Assembly (NCBI RefSeq): GCF_003416895.1
Contig: NZ_QVIO01000009.1
Coordinates: 186,001 to 250,000, forward strand
Origin: Duganella sp. BJB476
GTDB lineage: Bacteria; Pseudomonadota; Gammaproteobacteria; Burkholderiales; Burkholderiaceae_D
DNA length: 64,000 nucleotides
Reading direction: 5' to 3'
The notes beneath the pieces are model-generated. The model ran no database searches. It saw only the letters and a list, made by a program, of their open reading frames with translations, and had not been told where the DNA came from. Positions 44,691-52,693 of this stretch are shown one piece after another; positions within the stretch are counted from its first letter, which is position 1, and each line of letters opens with the position of its first letter. The position numbers were made by a program, and so were the translations under genes.

Positions 44691-45665
44691 TCACTCTTTT
44701 GCGAATAGCGCCATGATTTTTGCAGTGATCTCCTCGGCACGCTCGGGAGTGAGCCCTTTGATGGCCAGTTCGATACGGCCACCGTCCTCGAATGATTTGA
44801 ATTCACCTTTAGCTCCATGGAAAACGAAAGCTTCGCGGGTGGAGCGAGGTCGCTTGACCGGCCCCTTCGCCGCAGCCTTTCGACGGGAGGCGACGTCGCG
44901 ATATCCGAGTCCCTCTTTCGCTGCTTCCCGGATCAAGTCGATGGTTGGCTCGTCACCTTGCTGTTCCCAAAATTCGCGAATCGCATTAAGCATCTTGACG
45001 GTTAGCAATTCCGGGGACTCTGAGCATGACATGATTACTTTTTGCGGAAGTTGAGCCAAAGAGAGTATCCGGCTGACATGGTCTTCTCCAAGAGTGAGCG
45101 CTTTCGCAAGTGCGCTTTGGGTAGGATAGACCTTGCGCGCCAGGAGTTCTTTCCAACGAATTGCGTCGTCAAGTGGAGTCTGATCTCGACGCTCAACGTT
45201 CGCCGCGCGAGCCATTTCATAGAGTTCGCGGTCGCTCTCTGGTTTTGGTCGCAACTCTATGCGAAGTGATTCAATCCCGGCAGCTCGAGCTCCGCGAAAG
45301 CGCGTTTCACCTTCAATCAGAACCACGTATCCATCGTCATCCAGGTAACCCAGTGCCGCTACCCGCTGTCCGTGAGTTTGCATCGATATCGCTAACTCGT
45401 CGACGGCTGCGCTTGTGTAAACAGCCCTGGGATTGAACGGGTTTGACTTGATCCGTGATAACGGAGCGTGAACTATTTGGCCAGGTGTGGCCGTGATGCG
45501 ATCTTGGCTCGAGCCAAGAGTTGGAATAACTGGGTCTGCCGCAGGCGGGGTGGATACAGGTAACGGCGCCATGCGCGGATCACCAACGATCGGAGCGCTT
45601 GCGGCGCCTTCTTCTGCAAGAGCAACTGCCTGGGCGGAGATAGGTTTCTTTTTGAATGTGGCCAT
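44691..45665 (-). CDS. parB: ParB-type plasmid partition protein
   Basis: 324 aa. After a variable N-terminus, residues about 65-150 form the ParB/Srx core with LIEGETRFRGARAAGI, the GERR-like CTP-binding region, and PFNPRAVY before it. Residues 150-215 carry the helix-turn-helix (QSALAKALTLGEDHVSRILSLAQLP). The C-terminus is a dimerisation-type helix region. It would bind the TTGGCTCGAGCCAA sites and load onto DNA with ParA. One such site lies inside its own 5' region (45504-45517). It follows parA with a 3-nt gap, so the genes form one operon. Confidence 0.88.
   Translation of the reverse strand: MATFKKKPISAQAVALAEEGAASAPIVGDPRMAPLPVSTPPAADPVIPTLGSSQDRITATPGQIVHAPLSRIKSNPFNPRAVYTSAAVDELAISMQTHGQRVAALGYLDDDGYVVLIEGETRFRGARAAGIESLRIELRPKPESDRELYEMARAANVERRDQTPLDDAIRWKELLARKVYPTQSALAKALTLGEDHVSRILSLAQLPQKVIMSCSESPELLTVKMLNAIREFWEQQGDEPTIDLIREAAKEGLGYRDVASRRKAAAKGPVKRPRSTREAFVFHGAKGEFKSFEDGGRIELAIKGLTPERAEEITAKIMALFAKE
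45504..45517. promoter_or_regulatory. parS-like palindrome inside parB
   Basis: TTGGCTCGAGCCAA, flanked by C and G to make a 16-bp palindrome. It is identical to the five copies upstream of parA and here is located within the 5' part of the parB coding sequence. Confidence 0.75.
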
Positions 45666-45668
45666 GGC

Positions 45669-46331
45669 TTACTCCTTGTTGGCGAGTTCGACGATCTCGT
45701 CGTAAAGGAATTGCATTTCCTCGATGGCTTTGAGTGAACGGTCCGAACCTTTAAGCTCATGAAGCGCCCTGCCTGTTTTGCCGGTTGCCCTCCAAGCTTC
45801 GCGTTGCGCGATATAACCCTTGCAAACTGGTATGTCCTCGGAAGCTAAATATGCGCGTAACTCAGCAGTCGCCTTCGCATTTTCCTTTGTAGAAACCCGT
45901 GTCAACACTACGTGGGCAGGAATACGCCCTTTTTCATGACGAGGATCAAGCGCCCGAAGCGCCTCGAAGACATTCAGCGTCGATTCCATTTCTTGCTGGT
46001 CGGGACCACATGGTACCAGCACCAAGTCGGAAAGTGCCGCGCACTCCAACATTGTGCGGTAGTTTTGCGCGCCGATGTCAACCACGACCAGTGTGTATTT
46101 GCCGGCGAGATTCGCGATCTCCGTAGCAGGCTTCGCCGGAAGAGATAACACTGGAATCGATGGGGTGACGCCCTCCTCGTTTCGAATGCGAGCCCAGCTC
46201 ATCGCTGAACCCTGTTTGTCGGTATCCAGCAATACAACATCGACGCCTTGCGAAGCCGCCAACGCCGCGATATGTGTCGCCAGTCGTGTCTTTGAAACCC
46301 CGCCTTTTTCGGCACCGATCGTGATAACCAT
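45669..46331 (-). CDS. parA: ParA-type partition ATPase
   Basis: 220 aa, the short form without an N-terminal DNA-binding domain. The deviant Walker A box is EKGGVSKT (residues 8-15) with the signature lysine K9 and catalytic-type K14. DTDKQGSAMSW (37-47) is the A' motif, and YTLVVVDIGAQ the Walker B-like strand. Such ATPases bind nucleoid DNA when ATP-loaded and move ParB-bound plasmid along a gradient. It is first in the parAB operon, whose upstream region is AT-rich and rich in parS-like palindromes. Confidence 0.9.
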   Translation of the reverse strand: MVITIGAEKGGVSKTRLATHIAALAASQGVDVVLLDTDKQGSAMSWARIRNEEGVTPSIPVLSLPAKPATEIANLAGKYTLVVVDIGAQNYRTMLECAALSDLVLVPCGPDQQEMESTLNVFEALRALDPRHEKGRIPAHVVLTRVSTKENAKATAELRAYLASEDIPVCKGYIAQREAWRATGKTGRALHELKGSDRSLKAIEEMQFLYDEIVELANKE

Positions 46332-47903
46332 GCGTATCTCTTTCTATAGTGTTGAATTTGTGACCTATATTATCGCGCAAATTCGTCCATTGATGTTGGA
46401 AAATATATAAAATTACCTGCATGATTTTATGGTTAAAAACCAAGCTTAAGCATTACTGTGATTCACTAATCCTTATCGCTACAGAGTTGACCGCCCTCGG
46501 GCTATCAAACCTCCCTTGGCTCGAGCCAAGGTTACGCTACACCACATGCAGATATGATCGAATCTCCAATCGCGTTTGCGAATTGAGCAAACGGCAAGGC
46601 ATACCAATGTACGTATTGACTTAGGTTTTAAAAGAACATGCTGGCTTATGTCGTAGTCAAGAAAACTGTGATGATTAGAATGGAGCTGTCGCCCATATCA
46701 CGCCGGACGCTTTTAAACTCTCCGGTCATGAAAGTTGGCTCGAGCCAATATGAACCGTGTTCCTACCGCTTCATAGATACGTGGATTCAAGTATTTAGCT
46801 ATGTGTGATGCAAGTATGAGGGGACATCGTTTAAAGACTTTAGGACATCTATGATGTGCCCAAGTAGCTGTCATCTTGCCCTGTCGATGATGATTTGATT
46901 GTTTTCCAGTTGAGACCTGGTGAACAGCCTCAACTCGCATCAAGATCCTGATGATAGACCTCCTACCGATACTCAAAGGCGTGAATTTTTCCGGATTATC
47001 CTTTCCTCAAGGTATTGGTGTTGAAGTTGGCTCGAGCCAAGAGTGACGATGCTCCCCCTTCACAGGATAAAGACGAAGCAGAATATCAAGGTCGCAGGAT
47101 ACGTCCTCTTAGCTTGCCAATCGGCTGGCGCTTTTTGCGCGTCGCTATCAGGAACGCCACTAAACGGAGGGAAGCGTGAATACTTTCCAGTTATAGGAAT
47201 CGCACTTTATCTCATGTATACGCCAGTCGCAGGCTTAGGATGTGGAAAAAATAAAATGAGTTGGTGGTTACAGCTAGCGGAAACGGAAGAGGAGTCACCA
47301 ATGTAGATGTATAAAGATATAGTGAATGTGGTGCAGTTTGACCCAGCCCCCCGTGCTTGCGTTCTATCACAATCTTGTCCTTGTCCTTGTCGATCTTGGC
47401 TCGAGCCAAGATCGACAAATATGGCACTTTCACTGCTCATTACGAATGTATTTTCTGGGGAAGCTCGTTATAAGGAATTTTATAAGACGAGGTCATTCGA
47501 AGTAAGGGGCTAGAAAGGACTGGACTATACGGCTACGATTGCTTGCCGAACTTTGAACGCTCGCAGATCACGATGCTATATCGGAGAGCATCGCATTCGT
47601 GGCGATGCTGAAGATTAAAAAGAGTCCAGAGTATCGGATGCACGGTGCGAAAATACGATTCTTGGCTCGAGCCAAGGTAGCGTATCCCTGATACAGTAGA
47701 CACGATGGCTTAGACCTAACGCTTGTCGTTCATGATTGGACCGAGGCCTTGGTAGTGAGAGGGGTAGAATGCAATTCGCTATCCGGGTTGAAATGAGAAC
47801 CAGTGTCCGGATTCATGAGAATACACACAGGGGGACATACCCGAAGCAGAGGGCCGGTAAGTTGGATATCGCTGGCCATAGATTTTCCGGGAAACGAGCT
47901 GGC
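46332..47903. other. Non-coding partition region upstream of parA
   Basis: About 1.57 kb with five identical parS-like palindromes and no frame having both a ribosome site and coding-like composition. Short frames such as 47043-47306 are judged spurious. It may serve as a centromere-like ParB loading zone. Confidence 0.55.
46516..47675. repeat. Five parS-like palindromes (TTGGCTCGAGCCAA)
   Basis: Exact 14-bp copies are at 46516-46529, 46735-46748, 47027-47040, 47396-47409 and 47662-47675. Flanks differ, so only the core is conserved, which is the mark of a protein-binding site and not of a duplicated segment. The 47396 copy sits at the centre of a 32-bp perfect palindrome (47387-47418). Confidence 0.85.
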
Positions 47904-48368
47904 CTATTTCTGCCGCATAGCCGGAAACTTAGCGCTGCTGGATAGGACGGACGCCGAAGGTGTAACCGACGATGGCTGTTTCTTCATCGCTGTTGTTTGA
48001 ATAGGTTCGGAGACCACCTGCATCGTGACCGCCGCAGGGCGGGCGGGTGGTTTGTACTCGCCGGTCCAGGCGGCACGATAAACAATGTAGGCGCCAAGAA
48101 CCGTGATTATCAGGCCGGCGACGATTGTTACTGGCAATACGCTTGTATGCCGGCGAATCCAGGACCCTATTCCTTCATGCAGGCGAAGAACCTCAAGCGC
48201 CTGCCGGACTGGTTCTATCAAGGTGTTCGGCTCAGTTACCTTTGGAAGAATGAAGGCCAGGTGCTTTCGCAATAGTTTCTTTTCCCTAGCAGTCGTGTGA
48301 GGGAGGTAGGTGCGCGTGATACTGGCGGTGATATCGATAGTGCGGTCACTGGTCGGGTCGATAAACAT
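47904..48368 (-). CDS. Hypothetical single-pass membrane protein
   Basis: 154 aa. The N-terminal 80 residues are basic and soluble (TREKKLLRKHLAFILPK, REKKL cluster). One membrane helix lies at about 84-106 (VLPVTIVAGLIITVLGAYIVY), then a Pro/Ser/Ala-rich tail of about 45 residues. The predicted layout is cytoplasmic N-terminus with a periplasmic tail. No ribosome site is evident before the ATG and no family is recognised. It follows a 5'-truncated frame on the same strand by 32 nt, so it may be a remnant of a longer plasmid operon. Confidence 0.5.
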   Translation of the reverse strand: MFIDPTSDRTIDITASITRTYLPHTTAREKKLLRKHLAFILPKVTEPNTLIEPVRQALEVLRLHEGIGSWIRRHTSVLPVTIVAGLIITVLGAYIVYRAAWTGEYKPPARPAAVTMQVVSEPIQTTAMKKQPSSVTPSASVLSSSAKFPAMRQK

Positions 48369-48400
48369 GAATGTGATTAAATATTTGAAAGAGCAGGTGA

Positions 48401-48832
48401 CTATATATTGACGGAACTCGATTGCATGGCCAATGCCGTGAGTCGGGCATCATCGTCATTCTCCTGCCAGCCCATCGTCAGATCACGCCATGTTTCAAGT
48501 GCGCCTATCGCGCGCTGGTGGAACATCGAAGCGACGCCGACCGGATCACCGTCCATGCGGACATTCCGAGCCATCTCGTTGTAATTGGTAATGGCGGTTT
48601 CTGCTGATTGAGTGAGCTGCTGGTAACTCCAGCGCTTCTGGCTCATACCAAACTCGTGGAAGGTGAGGGGGGGGCGCGTCCAACCTTCGGCGAGGGCGAT
48701 CAGCTGCCACTGCGGCATTTGTGGATTGTGTCCCCAGACGTGGTGTATGAAGTTGGTGCCGAGTTCGGCGCCGAGGCTTGAGCCTTGTTGAGGCGGCCAT
48801 TGTGATTCATGGGTAGGTTTGGGTTTGCCAAC
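48401..48832 (-). pseudogene. Hypothetical protein, 5' end lost at the IS256 junction
   Basis: An open frame of 143 codons on the reverse strand runs back from the stop at 48401 to a stop at 48833, close to the IS256 remnant. The conserved-looking stretch LGAELGTNFIHHVWGHNPQMPQWQLIALAEGW starts well upstream of the first ATG (48718), so translation probably began further upstream before the insertion. The remaining protein is soluble with many aromatic residues. Function unknown. If it is still made, the ATG at 48718 would give 105 aa. Confidence 0.45.
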
Positions 48833-48857
48833 TCAATCTAACTCAGAGGAGATCACA

Positions 48858-49250
48858 ATGACCAGCCCCACTACTATGGCATTGACGGAACTTGCCGCCA
48901 AGGGTGTCGATGCCGATTTGGTCAAACAAACGCTGCAATTTGCTTTGCAAAGGCTAATGGAGATGGATGTCGAGGTGTTGTGCAAGGCGGCCTACGGCGA
49001 GCGCAGCGACGAACGTGTCAACAGCCGCAACGGCTACCGCGACCGCGTCTGGGAAACCCGCGCCGGCACTGTCGATCTGAAAATTCCCAAACTGCGTAGC
49101 AGCAGCTATTTCTCCGGCTTTCTGGAGCCCCGTCGAACCACCGAGAAGGCTTTGACGGCGGTTATCCAGGAAGCATATATCCAAGGCACTTCGACGCGTT
49201 CGGTCGACGAACTGGTCAAAGCCATAGGCACTGGTCATTCGGTGCGATAA
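48858..49250 (+). pseudogene. IS256-family (Mutator) transposase, N-terminal fragment
   Basis: 130 codons starting behind AGAGGAGATCACA. The sequence has the IS256 start: LMEMDVEVLCKAAYGERSDERVNSRNGYRDRVWETRAGTVDLKIPKLRSSSYFSGFLEPRR, then STRSVDELVKAIGT. The protein is cut there, before the DDE catalytic domain. The last few codons (GHSVR) belong to the adjoining IS3 sequence. It is inactive. Confidence 0.8.
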
Positions 49251-49563
49251 CGGCCCTGAGTACATCAGTGCAGTGACCGCAGCCTGGGCCGCCAAGCGCG
49301 GCATCCGCATCGACTTCATACAGCCGGGGCAGCCGCAGCAGAACGCTTACGTTGAACGCTACAACCGCACCGTGCGCTATGACTGGCTGGCTCATCACCT
49401 GTTTGAAACACTGGACGAGATCCAGGATTTTGCAACCCGTTGGCTGTGGACTTACAATCACGACCGGCCCAACATGGCACTTGGCGGCATCACACCGAAA
49501 CAAAAGCTTGCCTTGGCCGCTTAACCTCTACTTTTAGCGCGCTCTAAAAATGGGGGGATTACC
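49240..49563 (+). pseudogene. IS3-family transposase OrfB C-terminal fragment with right IS end
   Basis: 94 codons (49240-49524) give RCDNGPEYIS, the second catalytic Asp region, then GRIRIDF-like KRGIRIDFIQPGQPQQNAYVERYNRTVRYDWL with the catalytic Glu, ending in the TPKQKL tail of the IS3 integrase domain. The N-terminal part and OrfA are missing. 49525-49563 holds the likely right terminus (CTCTACTTTTAGCGCGCTC...). The fragment is fused directly to an IS256 piece at about 49230-49240. Confidence 0.8.
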
Positions 49564-49607
49564 GGTCACGGAATTCTCTTTTCGGTATTATTTCATGCCC
49601 CCGATAT

Positions 49608-49886
49608 TCAACCAACGTCAACATCCTGTGCCTCATCCCTTGCTTTTTCCAATAGCTTCACCAGTTCATGATATTTGGGGCCTCCGCCTATTTCAGGAAC
49701 GGCGACAGCAAGGAGGATAGCTACCACGAATGTTTGAACGAAAGTACCGGAATCAATAAATCCAAAAAGAAAAAAAACTAAGCCAATTAGCATTAGCGCC
49801 AATATGCCCCATCGCTTGATAATTGTGCCAGCAGTCTTTCGCTGCGCTGCTGCGATCAATCCAAGCTCAGCTTGCGAGAACTTCAT
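49608..49886 (-). CDS. Small two-helix membrane protein
   Basis: 92 aa starting MKFSQAELGLIAAAQ. Two membrane helices lie at about 26-44 (WGILALMLIGLVFFLFGFI) and 47-66 (GTFVQTFVVAILLAVAVPEI), with a charged C-terminal tail (KLLEKARDEAQD). A ribosome site GGAAGAG precedes the ATG. No family recognised. It is downstream of the short H-NS-like gene on the same strand (45 nt), so the two may be cotranscribed. Confidence 0.55.
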   Translation of the reverse strand: MKFSQAELGLIAAAQRKTAGTIIKRWGILALMLIGLVFFLFGFIDSGTFVQTFVVAILLAVAVPEIGGGPKYHELVKLLEKARDEAQDVDVG

Positions 49887-49931
49887 ACTCTTCCTTTTTC
49901 AGTCAAAATTAATAGTGCCACAAGAAGTCAA

Positions 49932-50102
49932 TCAGCGTTGAAAACTTTCCACCTTTCCCGCGAGATCAGTCACGCTTAAGCCGTATGTTTTCATGATTTC
50001 AGTAATTTGTGCTTTGGCTAATGCTATCTCAGAAGAGTGAGCTTCTTTAGCCTTGTTTTCTAATTCGGCGATCTGGGCTTTGATTTCTGCGTAGGTGCTC
50101 AT
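49932..50102 (-). CDS. Short H-NS-like protein lacking the DNA-binding domain
   Basis: 56 aa on the reverse strand. MSTYAEIKAQIAELENKAKEA...AKAQITEIMKTYGLSVTDLAG is the oligomerisation half of betaproteobacterial H-NS. The usual C-terminal DNA-binding motif (YRDP...TWTGRGRxPxW) is missing, because the frame stops after KVESFQR. The region downstream does not encode the lost half in another frame. A free oligomerisation domain could poison host H-NS filaments, as known for H-NST proteins. Alternatively it is a broken plasmid H-NS gene. Confidence 0.6.
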   Translation of the reverse strand: MSTYAEIKAQIAELENKAKEAHSSEIALAKAQITEIMKTYGLSVTDLAGKVESFQR

Positions 50103-50181
50103 GCTTGGGTTCCTAAGTTTGTTGATTTACTGAGATGGACCCGACACCACCGAATCGGATCAAACTAACGTTTCATCCAAT

Positions 50182-51063
50182 TTACGTGTGGAGGTCTACC
50201 ATGGATATCGATATTCTCGGGATTGATCTAGCCAAGCGAGTGTTCGAGCTCGTCCCCAACGGTGGTTCCCATTTTTCCACATTATTGGGACTTGGGAGTT
50301 TTTGCACAGCAAATGCGCCGAATGCATGCAAAACCCCATCGATTTGGGTCAGGCATTCGGCAATGAGTTCGTTGGTAATGTAGCAAATCCACGGTTTGGA
50401 ATCGCGTGTGGCCCACTGAAACCAGGTGGTCTGCCATTTCTCGCCGGCGATTCTCTCATTGAATTTTTCTCGCTCGTGCACCGGCCATTCAAATCCCAAG
50501 TGGAACATCTTGTTGCGGTACGCGAAGACTGCACTCAAGGTGGTTGGAAGGCTGGTCGGCAAAAATTCTTTCAGGCCGATGGCGCTGGATAATTGCATAA
50601 TGCCGGCGTCCATACTATCGAAGCGCGCACCATTTTTCTTCCAAGAATGCCGGCAGTTCCACGCCAAGTCGATATCGGCCTTCCACCTCCGATGATCGGG
50701 TAACGAGTCGGTATTGGCGCCGTAGAAAGACCTAGCCGAACTGAATGCTTCGTTGAAAATCGTCTCGATGAACGGCGCCAGCATGCCGATGGCGGCCATG
50801 CTGTGGGCGGCGTCAGCATACACGGACGCATGCAACCTATCGCTGCGGTCGTCGCTCGCCCATCGTCCTTGTTCCTCACTCAGATGCGGGATCGCCTGGT
50901 CGATCCTCTGGATGTCCGCGGTGCGTCGGTCTTCATTTTTCTTGTGCTGATCCAACAGGGATCGCATGGCCTGCAGCTGAGCTTCATAGTCGACGGTGGG
51001 CAGCAGGATGCATGCGTAGTCTCGCGTCGGCATGTTGCCGAAAGAGTCGTGGAATGGGGTCAT
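50182..51063 (-). CDS. HEPN-motif protein with IS-derived C-terminus, possible Abi-type RNase
   Basis: 293 aa from ATG 51063; an upstream extension to 51378 runs through a repeat region and is not supported. The protein is helical, and AVFAYRNKMFHLGFEW carries an R183-x4-H188 pair typical of HEPN ribonuclease motifs. The last ~30 residues are read from sequence antisense to an IS110 remnant at 50201-50257, so the natural C-terminus has been replaced. HEPN proteins often act in abortive infection or toxin-antitoxin systems, but no cognate antitoxin is adjacent. The family is otherwise unrecognised. Confidence 0.5.
   Translation of the reverse strand: MTPFHDSFGNMPTRDYACILLPTVDYEAQLQAMRSLLDQHKKNEDRRTADIQRIDQAIPHLSEEQGRWASDDRSDRLHASVYADAAHSMAAIGMLAPFIETIFNEAFSSARSFYGANTDSLPDHRRWKADIDLAWNCRHSWKKNGARFDSMDAGIMQLSSAIGLKEFLPTSLPTTLSAVFAYRNKMFHLGFEWPVHEREKFNERIAGEKWQTTWFQWATRDSKPWICYITNELIAECLTQIDGVLHAFGAFAVQKLPSPNNVEKWEPPLGTSSNTRLARSIPRISISMVDLHT
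50201..50257 (+). mobile_element. IS110-type transposase N-terminal remnant
   Basis: ATG 50201 begins MDIDILGIDLAKRVFELVP, the start of IS110/IS1111 DEDD transposases (D of GIDLAK is catalytic), preceded by GGAGG at 50191-50195. Homology stops after 19 codons. Confidence 0.6.
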
Positions 51064-51248
51064 GTCGTGGGGCAGTCCTTTAGCGGGGTTGATTTTTCCT
51101 CCTGGGCGGATGGGAAGCGCGTGCTGAACGATTGTAGTCACAAACCTGCCGTGACGATAGTTGCTGGTCGTCTTGGTCCGATGAAGCAAATGTGTGACGG
51201 TTGCTCGAGGAAACGTGTGAGGCCTGGCTGCTTGGGAAGTGCACACAT

Positions 51249-51366
51249 AATAAAGTTGGACACGGGATACCTGGCAAACCGGCATGGCGGCGTGGAACCG
51301 GCGCCGCATTGCACGGGTTCGGTGCAATTTGGTGTCCAACTCTATTGTTTGGTGTCCGACTTTATT
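51249..51366. repeat. Three copies of a GTGTCCRACTYTATT motif
   Basis: Inverted copy AATAAAGTTGGACAC at 51249-51263, and direct copies GGTGTCCAACTCTATTG at 51331-51347 and GGTGTCCGACTTTATT at 51351-51366. The outer pair forms a near-perfect inverted repeat 118 bp long. They lie upstream of the HEPN gene and left of the integrase pair and may be element ends or recombinase binding sites. The following 51380-51778 stretch holds no gene. Confidence 0.5.
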
Positions 51367-51778
51367 ATTTTTCAACAAGCGATGGCGGCGCGTGGGTGGG
51401 AATTTTTAAAATAAACCTACTAATGATCTAAAACACTTAAGGAATGCTAAGTGTTTTAGTTGTAAATACAGGTTCGTTAATTTAAATTTTGTACCGTCAT
51501 TTATACCCACGTGGATGCCGGTGTGCTATCCTGAAATCGGTTCTTTTCAAGGCAAATCGTGAGACATGGCCTTGTTGGGCGCCCGAGTGCACGTGTCTTC
51601 GGGGTGGGAAGTGAATTTTTCAACTCGACACCAGGCTTCCAGGTGACGAATTGACTTCCTAAAACGTGTCGTTTTACGTCGCAACCGTTGGTCCACGGTG
51701 CGCTCCTGCGGGAAATTTGGCTAAAAACTGTCAGTAAATTGTGCAACCCCGACACCGATCGGAAGTCATTTTCACAAC

Positions 51779-52693
51779 GTGAACGCCATGCACCCGCCAT
51801 CTTCTTCCTCTGTTGACCCATCTCCGGCGCACGGCGGCCCCGGCCGGCCACGCCTGGCGCTGACCGACGCGCAGGCGCGCAGCCTGGTGCAGCTGGTCGC
51901 GGCCATCGTCGCCCGCCACGCCAACGACACCCGCCAGCACCGGCCCTTCGTCCACGATTTCGTGCGCGCCGTCTACCATGCTACGGGGGCGACTTACAGC
52001 GCCGCGTACTACCGCAAACTGCTCAATGCCTATGCGCCGGGACGCACCCCGTCCACGCCCACCATCGAGTCCGAAAAACGGCAGCTGGTGCACGAACTCT
52101 CGCTGCGCGCCGTCCCCCGCGAAGTGATCGCGCGCGTGGTCGACCCGCTGGATACGTCGAGCGTCGACCCTGCCCCGCCGCCAACCAGCCCGGCCACGGA
52201 TCAGGCGCTGCAAGAAATCCTCACGCTGCAGCACCATACGATCTCTCTGGTCAACGGGGCGGCGGCGTCCGCGCCCGGCGCCGGCGCCGGCGCGGCCTCC
52301 GGGTTGCAGGCCCACAACGACTATCTGCGCGAACGCCTGGCCAGCGTCGAGGCCGAACTGGCGACGACGCGCGCCTACGCCGCCCGAATGGCCGCCAGCG
52401 TGCAGGAGGAAGCGAGCCTGGCCGCCGAACGGGGGCGCCAACTGGAGGCGCTGCACAAGACCGTTGCCGAACAGACCGCGGCGCTGGCGGCCATGGCCAC
52501 GGAGATGACGGGGACCCGCAATTTCGCCATGCAGGCGGTCGACGGCGTGCGCGGCGAGACCCGCGCCGTGCGCGAACGCTGTGCTTACCTGGAGGCGCAA
52601 CTGAAGGACAAGGACCAGCAGCTGGAGCAGTACCGGCAGATCGCCTTTAGTAAGGGCGTCGCCCCTGTCTCGAAACCGGGGATGGCGCGATGA
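51779..52693 (+). CDS. Coiled-coil DNA-binding-like protein coupled to the integrase (KfrA-like)
   Basis: 304 aa. The N-terminus has a GGPGRPRLAL AT-hook-like patch. A helical domain follows (VQLVAAIVARHANDTRQHRPFVHDFVRAVYHATGATYSAAYYRKLLNAY), which could be a DNA-binding fold as in KfrA-type proteins. From about 180 to 290 it is a long coiled coil (DYLRERLASVEAELATTRAYAARM...YLEAQLKDKDQQLEQY). The stop overlaps the integrase start by 4 nt, so the two are translated together. It probably assists recombination or regulates the element (inference); the KfrA label is only a structural analogy. Confidence 0.6.
   Translation: MNAMHPPSSSSVDPSPAHGGPGRPRLALTDAQARSLVQLVAAIVARHANDTRQHRPFVHDFVRAVYHATGATYSAAYYRKLLNAYAPGRTPSTPTIESEKRQLVHELSLRAVPREVIARVVDPLDTSSVDPAPPPTSPATDQALQEILTLQHHTISLVNGAAASAPGAGAGAASGLQAHNDYLRERLASVEAELATTRAYAARMAASVQEEASLAAERGRQLEALHKTVAEQTAALAAMATEMTGTRNFAMQAVDGVRGETRAVRERCAYLEAQLKDKDQQLEQYRQIAFSKGVAPVSKPGMAR

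Noticed and set aside
47043..47306. 87-aa frame in the parS region
   Set aside because: It has no ribosome site, poor composition and overlaps the partition-site array.
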